NCBI GenBank assembly: GCA_937886455.1
Contig: CALGCU010000191.1
Location: forward strand, 1 to 9,691
Length of the DNA: 9,691 bases
From: an uncultured Bacteroidales bacterium
Lineage (GTDB): Bacteria > Bacteroidota > Bacteroidia > Bacteroidales > Paludibacteraceae
Direction of reading: 5' to 3'
In this document: piece after piece, positions 1 to 7,470 of the stretch
Numbering within the stretch: position 1 is the first letter of the stretch
Layout of the letters: each line of letters begins with the position of its first letter
Translations under genes and position numbers: made by a program
The notes under the pieces: model-generated
The model's database searches: none
Seen by the model: the letters and a program-made list of their open reading frames with translations, nothing else
What the model was told of the DNA's origin: nothing

Positions 1-1053
1 ATCAACTGGCTGAACGCTTGCGTGAAGAAACTAAAGGTGAAGGCGTAGATGCCATCGTGGCATTCCCGCACAACTATGGTTGCTCTCAATTAGGGGATGA
101 CCATGAAAACACTAAGAAAATTCTCCGCGATATGGTGCTCCATCCCAATGCTGGAGCAGTGCTTGTTGTTGGCTTGGGTTGTGAGAATAACCAACCGGAT
201 GTCTTTGAACAATTCTGTGGAGATTACAATAAAGACCGCGTACGCTTTATGGTATCTCAAATATGGTATGAACCTCTTGCGCGAACTTTACAATAAAGCT
301 AAACAAGACCGCCGTGAAGATGTTCCATTGAGTGAATTGCGTGTGGGATTGAAGTGTGGAGGCTCTGACGGATTCTCCGGCATTACGGCTAATCCTCTAT
401 TGGGTGTCTTCTCTGACTACCTGATTGCACAAGGGGGAACCACCATCCTCACCGAAGTTCCTGAAATGTTTGGAGCTGAAACCATTCTCATGAACCGTTG
501 CGAAAACGAAGGATTGTTCCGCCAAACTGTTTCGCTCATCAATGACTTCAAGGAATACTTCCTATCTCATGGTGAGCCTGTGGGTGAAAATCCTTCTCCG
601 GGTAATAAGGCTGGAGGTATCTCTACTTTGGAAGAAAAAGCACTCGGATGTACTCAGAAATGTGGTAAGGCTCCTGTCGTAGGTGTGTTGCCTTATGGTG
701 AACGTCTGCAAGTGAAAGGGCTTAGCCTGCTTTCTGCTCCGGGTAACGACTTGGTGGCTTCTACTGCTCTCGCTTCTGCTGGATGTCACATGGTGCTCTT
801 CACTACGGGACGTGGAACGCCCTTTGGTACCTATGTCCCCACCATGAAAGTATCAACTAACTCCACTTTGGCCGCTAACAAACCTACATGGATTGACTTT
901 AATGCCGGAAGCATAGTGGAAAATGAAAGTATGGAAGATGTATGCCGTCGCTTCATTGACTACGTAATCAGCGTAGCAAGTGGAGAATGGGTAAACAACG
1001 AAAAGAAAGGATACAGAGAAATAGCTATCTTTAAAACCGGTGTTACATTGTAG
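1..1053 (+). pseudogene. uxaA: altronate dehydratase, 3' part, frameshifted
   Basis: UxaA converts D-altronate to 2-dehydro-3-deoxy-D-gluconate plus water in cytoplasmic galacturonate breakdown. The gene enters the window already open (codons in phase from base 3) and runs to a TAG at 1051-1053. About 345 residues are present out of the roughly 495 usual for the family; the N-terminal SAF-like domain lies outside the window. Clear family signatures are GCSQLGDDHENT, AVLVVGLGCENNQ, GLKCGGSDGFSGITANP, TEVPEMFGAE, ENPSPGNKAGGI and LGCTQK, and the protein ends with AIFKTGVTL, the same end as E. coli UxaA. The reading frame breaks just after the caa at 258-260: the first frame stops at 294-296, while the true continuation (GMNLLRELYNKA) lies in the frame starting at 262. 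Compared with my recollection of E. coli UxaA (FMICQ, then QQDDEIE, then AGIEHLHQLYN), seven residues are missing and one base is left over, so 20 nt appear lost. Outside the lesion the protein looks fully conserved, so the change is recent or a sequence error. Confidence 0.9.
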
Positions 1054-1156
1054 TCTGGGATGGACAGTGTTGGAGGAATATACCTCCGATGCTGGCACCC
1101 GTATATTTACAAGTAACAATATAGGTGTCTGGTAAAACTTTATAAGCATATAAAAG

Positions 1157-1203
1157 AGAATCTTAACCGCTGTGTTTAAGCGGTTGAGATTTCTTTTTTT
1201 TTT
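1157..1203 (+). terminator. rho-independent terminator of uxaA
   Basis: A stem of about 12 bp forms between aatcttaaccgc (1159-1170) and gcggttgagatt (1180-1191), with a 9-nt loop and one T-G wobble. A T-rich tract follows immediately (1190-1203, broken by one C). It lies about 100 nt after the uxaA stop on the same strand. Confidence 0.88.
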
Positions 1204-1356
1204 CAAATTCCAATCTCTGCATTGGATATTGTTTAGGCTGTTTGGATAATGGCAAATGTGTGGCTCAAAAACTCTACCTCTACTTAGGGCTACAGTGCTT
1301 TTTTAGTTAGCTTTGGGTTGTTGATTGTATGGTGTTTGTATCAGAAAGTAATGAAA

Positions 1357-1392
1357 TAAAAAGAGTTGCAATCACCTTGCTTCCCTTTTTAT
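1357..1392. terminator. candidate bidirectional terminator, mainly for the reverse-strand gene
   Basis: A GCAA (1368-1371) / TTGC (1377-1380) core with a 5-nt loop is flanked by an A-run on the left and a T-run on the right that can extend the pairing imperfectly. On the reverse strand it lies about 25 nt after the stop of the membrane protein gene ending at 1417 and is followed by a U-rich run. The core stem is short, so the call is tentative. Confidence 0.45.
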
Positions 1393-1416
1393 TGTTTATC
1401 TGTATCGGGACATGTT

Positions 1417-2304
1417 CTATGTGCTCACTTTGCTTATTTCTTCACTGCTCCTGCTATTCTTGGTAAATCGCCTTTCACAACGTCTGCAACAATAAGTGTT
1501 TAGGTAATATTTGTTGTGATAAGTGGTGTATGTGTGATGTCTGGTGTAATGCTTAGTAACTGTGTTGCTCAAATGATTCACAGTCTCACCATCATAGGTG
1601 GTATATGAAGTATCGTCCGTGCTATAATCTTCCCCTGTGAGCGTTTGATCTATGTGTGCGTGAGTGGCAAAATAGTTGCAATGTGGGCATCGCATTGCGT
1701 TATGCCACATCAAAAAGATAATATATCCCGCAAGGTTAATGCCGATGAATACAAGGAACTTAGGAAGAATTAGCAAGATGAGATGATTGTCGTCCACCAA
1801 GTCAGAAAACTTAACGCATAAAAAGAATGTACACAAACCACCAAAGACCTTGATAAACCACATTGCTATTTTATTCAAGTTCAGGTAGTAAATAGGGAAA
1901 ATGAAAGTCATGTAGAATGCTACTGGGAAGAACCAACGCCAAAAGTTGAAAGCAAAAAGACAATTAAAGAAGATAAATACAATGGGAATATACACTAAAC
2001 ACAATTCCCATGTAAGGTCACGTTTCTTGGACTCTTTCCAAAGTAGGGTGGCAGAGAGTAGGCAAAGCACGATACAGATGGCACTGCGCCAACGCATGCT
2101 TTTTCCTTCCTCAGAATTTCTTTCGCGTTCTTTCCATGTCAGTTCAGCAGGAGCTTCTTCGGTTTCAACCCCCTCTTGGTCGGCTGTTACAAACGCAACT
2201 AATTGAGGATGAGCGTTAGTGGGCGCTACATGTACGGCATATGCCTTCAGGATGGATTGAGTTAAAACCATCAATAATAAAAGTAAAATAACACGTGTTC
2301 TCAT
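1417..2304 (-). CDS. unrecognised multi-span membrane protein with C-terminal zinc-knuckle region
   Basis: This encodes 295 aa and I do not recognise the family. Residues 1-23 look like a signal peptide or first anchor. A short acidic, Glu-rich linker follows (about 42-68). Hydrophobic segments that could span the membrane lie near residues 73-88, 101-119, 124-142, 147-164 and 174-198. The tail holds a CPHC knuckle (C206, C209) and, about 60 residues later, CCRRC (C272, C273, C276), which together could bind one zinc ion as a split zinc ribbon. The segment between the knuckles is very rich in Thr, Tyr and His. The ATG at 2302-2304 is chosen because it gives a clean hydrophobic leader and a promoter-like element sits 64 nt upstream. 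The gene appears monocistronic, divergent from the TonB receptor gene and convergent with uxaA. A role in envelope sensing or assembly is possible but is only a guess. Confidence 0.72.
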   Translation of the reverse strand: MRTRVILLLLLMVLTQSILKAYAVHVAPTNAHPQLVAFVTADQEGVETEEAPAELTWKERERNSEEGKSMRWRSAICIVLCLLSATLLWKESKKRDLTWELCLVYIPIVFIFFNCLFAFNFWRWFFPVAFYMTFIFPIYYLNLNKIAMWFIKVFGGLCTFFLCVKFSDLVDDNHLILLILPKFLVFIGINLAGYIIFLMWHNAMRCPHCNYFATHAHIDQTLTGEDYSTDDTSYTTYDGETVNHLSNTVTKHYTRHHTYTTYHNKYYLNTYCCRRCERRFTKNSRSSEEISKVST

Positions 2305-2367
2305 GATGATAAGAATAAAGATTGTTATGATTGGATAAACACTATTTTTCTGTGAGTTAAATCGAGT

Positions 2368-2395
2368 GCAAGATACGATATTTTTTTAATATCAA
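2368..2395 (-). promoter_or_regulatory. candidate Bacteroidetes-type promoter for the membrane protein gene
   Basis: Read on the reverse strand, TTG (2393-2395) is followed after 17 nt by TATCTTGC (2368-2375), which resembles the Bacteroidetes -33 TTTG / -7 TAnnTTTG pattern with mismatches. The spacer contains a GATAT/ATATC inverted repeat (2377-2393). The 5' leader would be about 58 nt. Confidence 0.35.
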
Positions 2396-2612
2396 TAAAT
2401 AAGTTGTGGTTTATTTCTATAATCAATATTTTTTTTGTGTCGTGCCATCCTGTTAAACCCTTACTTCTCATTCATATACAAGCACAATAATCACTGAGCA
2501 ATCACAAAGCATACACCTGGAATAAAAACACCTATGGTGAACGTTTCTTATATCCTTATCTTAAACTATTTTTATGAAATAATGCTATCAAACATCTTTA
2601 ATCTAATGGTGG

Positions 2613-2636
2613 TTTGCAAAAGAATATGTATCTTCG
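2613..2636 (+). promoter_or_regulatory. candidate promoter of the TonB receptor operon
   Basis: TATCTTCG at 2629-2636, within TATCTTCGCAC, is one base from the Bacteroidetes -7 consensus TAnnTTTG. A TTTG lies at 2613-2616, but only 12 nt away rather than the usual 19-21, so the real -33 element may instead be the weaker TGG-rich sequence near 2606-2612. The leader would be about 58 nt and AT-rich. Confidence 0.45.
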
Positions 2637-2699
2637 CACGTTAATATATGTTTAAGAGAATTAATTTCATATATAAATCAATAATAAAAACAGTAGTTT

Positions 2700-5600
2700 A
2701 TGCGAAAAACATTTTTACTTTTGCTGGCTGCCTTGAGTGTTGCAACTGCTACATTTGCTCAAACACAGAGTAAACAAGCTGCGCTTAAAGGTGTGATTAT
2801 CAGCGAGCATAGCAAACAACCTGTTGCTGATGCTAAGGTGTTTCTGGCAAATCAAAACATGACCACTACGACTAACTCACAAGGGGTATTCTCGTTGGTC
2901 TTTTTGGATGCAATCAATGAAGAAGTAGTCATTTCTGCTTCTGAGTATGTTACTCAAGTGAAGTTAGTGAAACTTCAAGCAGGACAAACATTAGACTTGG
3001 GTGAAATTTCCCTCAAGAGTGATGTTGCTTCGGAAGTAAAACAAGAAATTGTATTACAACTCTCAGAAAATGAGTTGGCTGATGATGAAGGACGCTCACA
3101 AAATATGTCCTCATCCCTCTCTAAACGTGGTGATGTGTTCTCTTCTCACACATCTTATGCGTTTAGCCCAATGAGATTCAGAGTGAGAGGATATGGTCAA
3201 GAGTATGAAACAACATACATCAATGGAGTGAACTTCAATAGCCAAGAACGTGGACAGTTTAATTACTCTATGATTGGAGGTTTGAATGATGCTACACGTA
3301 ATAAAGACGTAACCAATGGTATTGAGGCTAACCCTGTTTCTTTTGGAGGTATAACTACCACCACCAATATCTTGACCACAGCAAGTCGTTTTGCTGCTGG
3401 ATGGAAAGTAGGACTCTCTGGTACCAACCGTAACTATAAAGGACGTGTATATGCTACATACGCTACCGGAGTTATGGAAAATGGATGGGCTTTTGCCGGA
3501 TCGTTGGCATTCCGCTACTCTCCTTATATCGATACCAAAATACCGGCTATCGGTGAGGGTATATTCTATCACTCTGGAGCATACTATTTCTCTGCTGAAA
3601 AGAAGTTTAATGAACACCATAATTTGGCTATCACTACTTTTGGAGCACCTACTCAACGTGCACAATCTGCAGCAGTGACACAAGAAACATACGACCTGTA
3701 TGGTTCTATCTACTACAATCCCTACTGGGGCTACCACTATGATGATAAAGGAGTGGGACACATGCGTAACTCACGTGTTGTGAAATCTTTTGACCCTACT
3801 GCAATCATCAACTACGAATGGAAAATAAATGAAGACCACGTCTTGAAATTCAACGAGGGATTCCACTATAGCATGTACAGCAATTCTGCTTTGACATTCT
3901 ATAATGCACCTGACCCACGTCCGGATTATTATCGTAACTTGCCTTCATTCCTCTTCGACAACCAAGTGGATGCAAATGGTAACTTTATCTTCCAAGACTT
4001 AAACGGAGAACCCTTAGGCGGTGTGCAAGAATACAATGGTGTTCAATTTGGACCTTCTGTTGATTATGACTCATACAAAGCATTGACAGACCAATGGCTC
4101 AATCGTGATCCACAAAGCACGCAAATCAATTGGAACAACCTCTACAATGCCAACTATGCTAACAATATCAATAACCCAGATGCAACGGCAAAATACATGA
4201 TTGAACGTCGTCATAACGACATCTGGGAAAATATGTTTAATATACACTACACCGGTCAACTTACAAAAAATCTCAAGATGACAGCTGCCTTGGAAACAAA
4301 ATATTCTCAAGGAAGACACTTCAAGACTGTGGACGACTTGTTAGGTGCTAATCAATGGATTGACTTAGACCCATTCGCTGACCGTGATATCGCTGAATTG
4401 GCTCAAAACATTGGACTCACACAAGCTCAAATAGAAAATGTACGTCAAAACGATACAAGAAATCCTAACCAAGTAGTGAAAAAAGGAGATGTGTTTGGAT
4501 ATAACTATGACATTAACATGTTCACCACATCACTCTACGCACAAAATGAATGGAAATTCAACCAAGTGGAATTCTATTATGCTGTTAAAGGTACATTCAA
4601 CACCTTCCATCGTGTGGGTAGAATGGACAACGGACGTGCTGAATACTTGCGTACCATCTATGAACGTGCCGGTGCTGTTGACTATGCTCAATTATACACC
4701 TCTTACGGAAAGGGTAGAGGACACTGGTTTATTGACCCATCATTCAAAGCGGGCGTTACTTACAAGATTGATGGTAGAAATGCTTTGAAAGTGAATGCTC
4801 TGGCTGAAAGCCGTGCACCATTGGCAAGAAATGCTTATGTGTCACCTCGTATTCATGACCGCACTATTGAAGGATTGAAGAGCTCACGCATCCTTTCTTA
4901 TGACTTGACCTATGAATTTAATTATGGTATTGTTCGTGGACGTGTAACCGGATTCCGCACTCACTTTGAAAATGGTACAGAATTACAAGGTTATTATGAT
5001 GACGGATTCCGTACATTTGTCAACCAAGCTATGACCGGTATCAGTAGCATACACCAAGGAGGGGAAGCAGCAGTAGCAGTGAAGATGGGTACTTATTTCA
5101 CACTTTCTGCTGTGGCTTCTGTAACTGACAATCACTATACAAAAGATGCTTACAGTGTGACAAGTGCAGAAAACGGTATGGCATTAGACTCATACGTAGA
5201 TAATGCAGGTAATACTCAACCATTATATGAATTGCGTGATAGTGTACTTATCAATGGATTAAAAGTGGCTAACGGACCTCAATTGGCAGCAAGCTTGAAG
5301 TTAAGTTTCTTCCATCCTAAGATGTGGTTTGCTGATGTTACTGTAAGTTACTTTGACTGGAACTATCTTGACTTTGCTCCATCTCGTCGTATGCAAGGTC
5401 TTTTCACAGGACAACGTGCAGATGGCTCTATGGTTAATGGATGGTATAATGTAGTGAAAGATGAGAATGGCAATGTGGCTATGGATAAGAATGGTCATCC
5501 GCTCGTGGCTTATCCTCATTCAGTGCTTGCTAACCAAGAAAGCCTTGTAAGCAATCAATGGTACAATCGCTTCTTGGTGGACTTGTCTGTGGGTAAACTC

Positions 5601-5849
5601 ATTTACTTGCCTAACCGTCAATCTTTGAGCATTAACTTAAGTGTAAGCAACTTGCTTAACAACACAGATATGAAGACAGGTGGATATCAACAAGGACGTC
5701 TTCCTCGTAGCACTAAGCAAGGGGCAGGCTTTAATGGCTCTACCACTATTCAAGAATCTGTTATTTCCGGTAATGTTTGGAAATTCCCTGCTAAGTACTA
5801 CTATGCATGGGGTACTAACTTCTTCTTGAACCTCACTTATAAGTTCTAA
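2700..5849 (+). CDS. SusC-like TonB-dependent outer-membrane receptor
   Basis: This 1049-aa protein is the expected size of a SusC-like receptor that imports a ligand across the outer membrane using TonB energy. Residues 1-20 form a signal peptide ending AFA or TFA before Gln21. Residues about 27-110 resemble a carboxypeptidase-regulatory-like beta-sandwich domain (LKGVIISEHSKQPVADAKVF, then TNSQGVFSL). A plug domain follows at about 113-230, including the MRFRVRGYGQEYETTYINGV segment. The rest is rich in alternating aromatic strands typical of a 22-strand barrel, and the C-terminus ends LTYKF, an outer-membrane insertion signal with terminal Phe. No clear TonB box is visible between the sandwich and plug. 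The gene starts the operon; the lipoprotein gene begins 36 nt after its stop, and no SusD gene is present. The ligand cannot be read from the sequence. The gene is intact. Confidence 0.93.
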   Translation: MRKTFLLLLAALSVATATFAQTQSKQAALKGVIISEHSKQPVADAKVFLANQNMTTTTNSQGVFSLVFLDAINEEVVISASEYVTQVKLVKLQAGQTLDLGEISLKSDVASEVKQEIVLQLSENELADDEGRSQNMSSSLSKRGDVFSSHTSYAFSPMRFRVRGYGQEYETTYINGVNFNSQERGQFNYSMIGGLNDATRNKDVTNGIEANPVSFGGITTTTNILTTASRFAAGWKVGLSGTNRNYKGRVYATYATGVMENGWAFAGSLAFRYSPYIDTKIPAIGEGIFYHSGAYYFSAEKKFNEHHNLAITTFGAPTQRAQSAAVTQETYDLYGSIYYNPYWGYHYDDKGVGHMRNSRVVKSFDPTAIINYEWKINEDHVLKFNEGFHYSMYSNSALTFYNAPDPRPDYYRNLPSFLFDNQVDANGNFIFQDLNGEPLGGVQEYNGVQFGPSVDYDSYKALTDQWLNRDPQSTQINWNNLYNANYANNINNPDATAKYMIERRHNDIWENMFNIHYTGQLTKNLKMTAALETKYSQGRHFKTVDDLLGANQWIDLDPFADRDIAELAQNIGLTQAQIENVRQNDTRNPNQVVKKGDVFGYNYDINMFTTSLYAQNEWKFNQVEFYYAVKGTFNTFHRVGRMDNGRAEYLRTIYERAGAVDYAQLYTSYGKGRGHWFIDPSFKAGVTYKIDGRNALKVNALAESRAPLARNAYVSPRIHDRTIEGLKSSRILSYDLTYEFNYGIVRGRVTGFRTHFENGTELQGYYDDGFRTFVNQAMTGISSIHQGGEAAVAVKMGTYFTLSAVASVTDNHYTKDAYSVTSAENGMALDSYVDNAGNTQPLYELRDSVLINGLKVANGPQLAASLKLSFFHPKMWFADVTVSYFDWNYLDFAPSRRMQGLFTGQRADGSMVNGWYNVVKDENGNVAMDKNGHPLVAYPHSVLANQESLVSNQWYNRFLVDLSVGKLIYLPNRQSLSINLSVSNLLNNTDMKTGGYQQGRLPRSTKQGAGFNGSTTIQESVISGNVWKFPAKYYYAWGTNFFLNLTYKF

Positions 5850-5885
5850 TCACTAATCCTATATAGCAATAAAAAATTGAAGAAT

Positions 5886-6923
5886 ATGAAAACAATTAAA
5901 AATATCATAGTATTGCTTGCTGTAGTGACTTTCGTGGCATGTGACACAGCAAAGATGCCGGAGAATGATTGGGTTGTGACACATAGTATCGGTGAATTTA
6001 TTGATACTTACATGACAGAGAAGGGCGTTCTATTCCCGGTGCGTACAAGAGCAAATGGTGAATATGCAGAAAATCTCTTTAGTGTGGATACACTTCCTTC
6101 CGGTGGTGAAAACATTGTGATTTGTGGTCGTCTTATTTCTGATGACTTGGCGGGTAACCTTTATAAGACATTGGTGATTCAAGACCTCGAGAAACCTGAT
6201 GAAGCATTGAAGATTGCCGTAGATGCAGGTAGTGTTTCCGGACTATATGCAATGGGACAAGTGATTAAGATTCGTTGCAATGGCTTGTCCATAGGTAAGT
6301 ATGCCACCCAAGCACAGTTGTGAGTTCCTTCTTATAATAACAACACTTATGCTATGAAAGCAGAAGAAAAGGTGGGCTGGTGTCCGGGACGTATTCCATT
6401 GCCTATCTTCCAAAAGGCAGTGCAATGTGTGGGTAAGCCTGATGTGAGTGCTATTGTAGTGGACACAATGACGATTGATGAAATCAAATCTACTCCTGAG
6501 TCTGATATCCAAAAGTTATGTGGTAGATTGGTATATATCAAGAATGTTCACTTTAATAATATGTCTCAAGGTGAAACAGCTTTGAAGGATGCTGATCCTA
6601 CCATTGATCAAGATGCAGCTACATTTGCTCCCACTACCAATTTTATCGGTTTCCAACAAAGCCGTGACATTGAAGATGTGAATGGTAATTGGATAAGCGT
6701 TTCTTCAAGTGAATATGCTAAGTTTGCTAATATCCGTATTCCTTCTGAAGATTATTCAGGTGATATCTTAGGTATTATAGGTTACTACCGTGATAATGCT
6801 ACAAAGGATTATGAAAATACACGTCATCATAACTGCTGGAGTATCACTATTCGTTCATTGGATGACCTCTTCTTTACGGATGCTGAGGGTGAGCCATGGC
6901 AACCGGTAGAGTGGTCGAAATAG
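5886..6923 (+). pseudogene. DUF5689-type surface lipoprotein, interrupted by an in-frame TGA
   Basis: One reading frame spans the whole region, split only by a TGA at 6321-6323 (codon 146 of 346). The ATG at 5886 gives a lipoprotein signal ending FVAC with the lipidated Cys at residue 19; a TTG nine bases upstream is less likely. The first half contains VICGRLISDDLAGNLYKTLVIQDLE and a GQVIKIRCNGLSIGKYATQAQL strand, which resemble the OB-fold-like core of DUF5689 lipoproteins. The second half continues the family pattern (VGWCPGRIPLPIF, then QKLCGRLVYIKNVHF, and an SITIRSLDDLFF end). From memory, the family usually has Gly where the stop lies, so GGA to TGA is the simplest cause. Such lipoproteins commonly pair with a TonB receptor in place of SusD. 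As read, the product would be 145 aa, with a possible separate restart at ATG 6354 giving 189 aa without a signal peptide. Confidence 0.8.
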
Positions 6924-6937
6924 AATATAACTTGTTT

Positions 6938-6971
6938 CTATCCCTCTTCACTGTAAGAGGGATAGTTTTTT
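6938..6971 (+). terminator. strong rho-independent terminator of the receptor operon
   Basis: An 11-bp perfect stem forms between ctatccctctt (6938-6948) and aagagggatag (6955-6965), with a 6-nt loop, followed by six T at 6966-6971. It sits 14 nt after the lipoprotein stop and ends only 16 nt before the cvpA start codon. Confidence 0.93.
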
Positions 6972-6987
6972 ATAATGATAATAGTTT

Positions 6988-7470
6988 ATGAATATAATTG
7001 ATATATTGATTTTAATTCCCATCATTTATGGCTTGATACGTGGCTTAATTAAAGGGTTGGTGCATGAACTGACATCTTTGGTGGCTATTGTGCTTGGTGT
7101 TGTGGGAGCGCGCATGTGGGCTCCCGAACTGATGAGTCAACTTTCACAAATGATTGAGCTTGACCCTATGGTGGCACAGGTGATTAGTTACTGCTTGGTG
7201 TTCTTTGCTGTGGCTTTGTCGCTGAATCTGCTGGGCAGACTGCTTTCTAAACTACTCTCCGCTGTGAGTCTTGGTGGGGTGAATAAGTTGCTGGGTGCTG
7301 TGTTTGGCACGATAAAGTTAGCCTTAATTGTGAGTGTGATTGTTAATCTTGTGGAGATTGTTGATGTGCAATTCCACTTTATTAAGCCGGAAACTAAGTC
7401 GTCTTCTGTGTGCTATGAACCGGTAAAGCGATTAGCCTCTGTGGCTTGGGAACAGGTTAAGAATGAGTGA
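6988..7470 (+). CDS. cvpA: CvpA-family inner-membrane protein
   Basis: This 160-aa protein has the normal length and pattern of the CvpA (colicin V production protein) family. Four hydrophobic segments lie at about residues 3-24, 27-45, 62-86 and 98-122. The start (NIIDILILIPIIYGLIRGL) with a Gly/Lys-containing turn after the first helix is the family signature, and the GGVNKLLGAVFG segment before helix four is also typical. The molecular role is not well defined; members have been linked to colicin V export and envelope stress tolerance. The ATG at 6988 is the first in frame and begins directly with the first helix. In many Bacteroidales it precedes suf iron-sulfur genes, as I recall, but here a convergent gene follows. 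The stop is TGA at 7468-7470, which matters for the in-frame TGA in the preceding gene. Its end overlaps the convergent methyltransferase gene by 14 nt. Confidence 0.88.
   Translation: MNIIDILILIPIIYGLIRGLIKGLVHELTSLVAIVLGVVGARMWAPELMSQLSQMIELDPMVAQVISYCLVFFAVALSLNLLGRLLSKLLSAVSLGGVNKLLGAVFGTIKLALIVSVIVNLVEIVDVQFHFIKPETKSSSVCYEPVKRLASVAWEQVKNE

Larger units (their letters stand above)
1054..1416. other. intergenic region without a recognisable gene
   Basis: This 363-base stretch separates the convergent uxaA gene (+) and the zinc-knuckle membrane protein gene (-). It holds two terminators, described separately, and two short imperfect inverted repeats before the first one: GGAGG/CCTCC at 1072-1087 with a 6-nt loop, and a CACC...TATAGGTG pairing around 1096-1127. 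I see no conserved coding sequence. The reverse-strand open frame crossing 853-1206 runs antisense through uxaA and the terminator and does not look like a protein. Confidence 0.6.
2305..2699. other. divergent intergenic region carrying two promoter candidates
   Basis: This 395-base AT-rich spacer lies between the divergent membrane protein (-) and TonB receptor (+) genes. It contains one promoter-like element for each side, listed separately. It also holds a small CACC-TAT-GGTG inverted repeat at 2529-2539 and a direct repeat ACACCT at 2513-2518 and 2528-2533, spaced 15 bp, which could be an operator but is short enough to be chance. No tRNA-like fold, riboswitch or coding sequence is apparent. 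Confidence 0.55.

Noticed and set aside
250..296. Programmed ribosomal frameshift in uxaA
   Set aside because: Seven conserved residues are absent at the shift point and no slippery run or downstream stimulatory structure is evident; altronate dehydratases are not known to use frameshifting.
853..1206. Reverse-strand open frame of 117 codons
   Set aside because: It runs antisense through conserved uxaA coding sequence and through the terminator; its translation has no domain features and begins in the poly-T tract.
3111..3761. Reverse-strand open frame of 216 codons inside the TonB receptor gene
   Set aside because: It is antisense to well-conserved receptor sequence, with Cys/Ser/Ile-rich composition typical of a shadow frame.
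5877..5885. TTG start of the lipoprotein nine bases upstream of the ATG
   Set aside because: The ATG at 5886 gives a normal signal peptide, and nothing favours the rarer codon.
6321..6323. Selenocysteine at the in-frame TGA
   Set aside because: No stem-loop of the bacterial SECIS kind directly follows, and the family appears to have Gly rather than a catalytic Cys at this place.
7434..7446. AGCC/GGCT hairpin downstream of the methyltransferase as its terminator
   Set aside because: The stem is only four base pairs, lies inside cvpA coding sequence and has no U-run on the reverse strand.
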